Assembly (NCBI GenBank): GCA_018830105.1
Contig: JAHJTC010000024.1
Span: forward strand, 1-64,000
DNA: 64,000 nt
Direction of reading: 5' to 3'
Origin: Bacteroidota bacterium
Lineage (GTDB): Bacteria > Bacteroidota > Bacteroidia > Bacteroidales > F082
Made by a program: the position numbers and the translations under genes
In this document: piece by piece, positions 62,095 to 64,000 of the stretch
Layout of the letters: each line of letters opens with the position of its first letter
How positions within the stretch are numbered: the first letter of the stretch is position 1
The notes under the pieces: generated by a model
Told to the model about the DNA's origin: nothing
Seen by the model: the letters and a program-made list of their open reading frames with translations, nothing else
Databases searched by the model: none

Positions 62095-64000
62095 TTAGTG
62101 TTTTACGACGATTTTCTTGGTAATTGTCTTATCACCGTTAACCATCTGTACGAAGTAAAATCCTTCGGGCATATTGGCCGTACTGATACGGTGCTGTTTT
62201 GTAGCAGCATTAAGGCGTGTTTCCAACACTCTGTTGTTGAAACGATCAAAGATTGTTACATCAAAGATGCCATCAAGCTGCTCATCAAATTGTACATTGA
62301 AATATTGAGAAGCCGGATTGGGGAAGATAGCTGCCAAAACCTCTTCGGTGATAGTAAATTCATCACTATTGAACTCCATATTAGGATCAAGTGAGCTTAC
62401 TATTTGAATATAGTAATCAACTCCTGTTGGAACTGTATTATTGGTAGGAACCAAATAATCGATCATACTGCCTTCAAAATCAGTATCAATTGGTATGTTT
62501 ACCGTTCCAGCCACATTTTTCAGATAAATATCAAGTGGTTCCATGATATCATCTTCCCAGATAATCCAATAAGTTACGCCCTTATACCACACATCTCCTG
62601 CTGAAGGCTGGTTGAAATCTAAATCACCACCACCGGAGAGAACCAGATCAAATGTCCTGTAACTTATATCTTCAATGTCTCCTTTGAAAATTCGCACTTT
62701 GTGGCTTCCTGCCGGATATCCTGCAGTATTCCAAACATAAGTCGAACCTTCTACATCTGTTGCTATATCGGCTAAATAGGTGTGTATTTGGAGGTTGTTA
62801 AACCAATTTGCTCGGATAAGATTATTGCCATCATCCAATTGTCCTTTAGCATGAAAACTTATCGCATCAACTGGTGATGATATTGCAAAAATTTCTTCAT
62901 AATCAGCTTCGCCTGCATCTCTTGCATTAGCTTTTACTTCGAATTCTCCAGATTCCAGGTATTCAAAAGTAAAATGCATTACGTTATTACCTAGATTATT
63001 AAAGACTGGCTCTGTGAGTCCTTGATGGGTGCGAAAAATTGTATTATTACCTGTTTCTATAAAAAATACTAATTCAGCAATTGTACCATCATTAGATCTT
63101 ATATGAAAAGCTTTATGACCATTATTTCCATAAATCCCCCAATCAAACGATAGAGTACTTCCTACCTCAAGGTCAGAAAACTCTCTAACCACAATAACTT
63201 CATCATTTGGATTAGCTGGATTGCCAGGCGCTACTATTCCAAAAGAAGGGTTGTCCATGCCAGAAATGTTTCCATTAGCTGGGTCGTCAACTAATGTGAT
63301 CCCATTTCCACTTATTCCAATACCCCATTCCTCAAAACCATCACCACCATTATCTCCATTATCTAGGCCATTATCATATTGACTATTACTTGCGTTGTCT
63401 GATGCAAGAATGATAGGATCTTCACTTATCAATTCAATATCAACCGGAGCATCTACGTTATCAGTCCATGAAATAAGATATTCATTTCCAATAACCCACT
63501 CAATACCACTTACGTTGGGTTGAATAATTGTGATCTCACCATCATACTCCACCAGTGTAAACGTTCTATAACTTACATCTTTAATACTATAATCAGGTGT
63601 TGTAATTAAAATTCTGTAATCATCACGTGGTTCCAAATTTGGATCAATATCCCAGGTGTAGGTAGTACCAGGAACACCAGCTTCGATTAAATCCCAAGTA
63701 TCTGAATCATCCTCATCATACTCTTCATCATTCACCAGATAAATGTTCATATCTGAATCAATATTATCCAGCCAGGAGATCAAATGCTCTGATCCTAATA
63801 CCCATGTAATGTTACTTACATTTGGTTGTTCTATTTGAATAAAACCACTATATTCTACAATACTGAAATTACGATAGCTAATTTTATAAATATCAGTTCC
63901 ATGCGCCCTCACCATAACACGAAATCTACTACCTGGAAGAAGAGCCTCGAGTTCATTATCCTCAATATCCCAGCTATATGTTGTACCCTCAACATCTGTG
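62095..64000 (-). CDS. T9SS-sorted surface protein with Kre9-like repeats, partial
   Basis: The frame is open to the right window edge, so only the C-terminal ~635 residues are visible. Repeats of ~90 residues of the Kre9/Knh1-like beta type recur (QPNVSxIxWVxGxEYLISW, then SYRTFTLVEY, each starting with a TTYTWDI-like stretch). One repeat is split at about 62770-63420 by a ~215-residue beta-sandwich domain with GFEEWGIGISGNG and ISGMDNPSFGI. The end, AIFPNPASQYFNVQF to GDKTITKKIVVKH, is a T9SS type A sorting domain, so the protein is exported through the outer membrane and anchored or released. Confidence 0.85.
   Translation of the reverse strand, partial: TDVEGTTYSWDIEDNELEALLPGSRFRVMVRAHGTDIYKISYRNFSIVEYSGFIQIEQPNVSNITWVLGSEHLISWLDNIDSDMNIYLVNDEEYDEDDSDTWDLIEAGVPGTTYTWDIDPNLEPRDDYRILITTPDYSIKDVSYRTFTLVEYDGEITIIQPNVSGIEWVIGNEYLISWTDNVDAPVDIELISEDPIILASDNASNSQYDNGLDNGDNGGDGFEEWGIGISGNGITLVDDPANGNISGMDNPSFGIVAPGNPANPNDEVIVVREFSDLEVGSTLSFDWGIYGNNGHKAFHIRSNDGTIAELVFFIETGNNTIFRTHQGLTEPVFNNLGNNVMHFTFEYLESGEFEVKANARDAGEADYEEIFAISSPVDAISFHAKGQLDDGNNLIRANWFNNLQIHTYLADIATDVEGSTYVWNTAGYPAGSHKVRIFKGDIEDISYRTFDLVLSGGGDLDFNQPSAGDVWYKGVTYWIIWEDDIMEPLDIYLKNVAGTVNIPIDTDFEGSMIDYLVPTNNTVPTGVDYYIQIVSSLDPNMEFNSDEFTITEEVLAAIFPNPASQYFNVQFDEQLDGIFDVTIFDRFNNRVLETRLNAATKQHRISTANMPEGFYFVQMVNGDKTITKKIVVKH

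Overview
The window is a piece of a Bacteroidota chromosome, most likely from the Bacteroidales/Marinilabiliales side of the phylum. Four things point there: lipoproteins with Bacteroidota-style lipoboxes, a C-terminal type IX secretion (T9SS type A) sorting domain, promoters of the form TTTG-n19-22-TAnnTTTG with AT-rich leaders instead of clear Shine-Dalgarno sites, and phylum-specific families (DUF5686, DUF5687, DUF2027-Smr, fused CcsBA, a ~1100-residue SecA). No tRNA, rRNA or CRISPR array was recognised.

Left end (1-1800) is mobile and decayed DNA. It holds the start of an IS630-type transposase running off the left edge, about 900 bases without a convincing gene, and a REP-associated Y1 transposase bracketed by two nearly identical inverted hairpins. 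From 1.8 to 13.6 kb come a beta-helix lipoprotein, a nucleoside-kinase-like protein with an HD hydrolase, an M23 peptidase with a HAD protein, an Ig-like lipoprotein, and a tightly packed run (LtaS-type sulfatase, YegS/DagK lipid kinase, SUI1, TPMT-like methyltransferase), then an unknown protein with a MscS channel and a tiny charge-polarised protein. At 13.6-13.85 kb lies a broken parD antitoxin start next to an element-like sequence.

14-31.5 kb: an M3 peptidase lipoprotein, two thioredoxin-fold proteins, a fused cytochrome c maturation protein CcsBA, a CPA2 antiporter, a DUF2027-Smr protein, an MbnP lipoprotein with a MauG/MbnH-type di-heme partner, a soluble hybrid histidine kinase, xseAB and a THUMP RNA methyltransferase. 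31.6-41.1 kb: a MazG-like hydrolase, an ABC/DUF5687/DUF5686 operon, a ClC channel, an AI-2E-type permease, a YtxH protein and a holin-like membrane protein.

41-62 kb is mostly housekeeping: frr, a GT39-like membrane protein, pyrH, a patatin/beta-barrel protein, a lipoprotein, secA, a thioredoxin-like protein, coaD, a NUDIX protein, pyrE with an SRPBCC protein, birA, rsfS, ftsH, a LUD protein, cdsA and psd, a YjjG-type HAD protein and a TrmH-type methyltransferase. The right edge holds the C-terminal part of a repetitive secreted T9SS protein.

The most distinctive features are the MbnP-MbnH pair (oxidative copper-site maturation outside a methanobactin operon), the transposase with its two matched hairpins, the interrupted antitoxin, the T9SS protein with a whole domain inserted inside one repeat, and the histidine kinase with two degenerate receiver domains. 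None of these is a clearly new system from sequence alone; the MbnP-MbnH pair and the ABC/DUF5687/DUF5686 operon are the best candidates for under-described biology.
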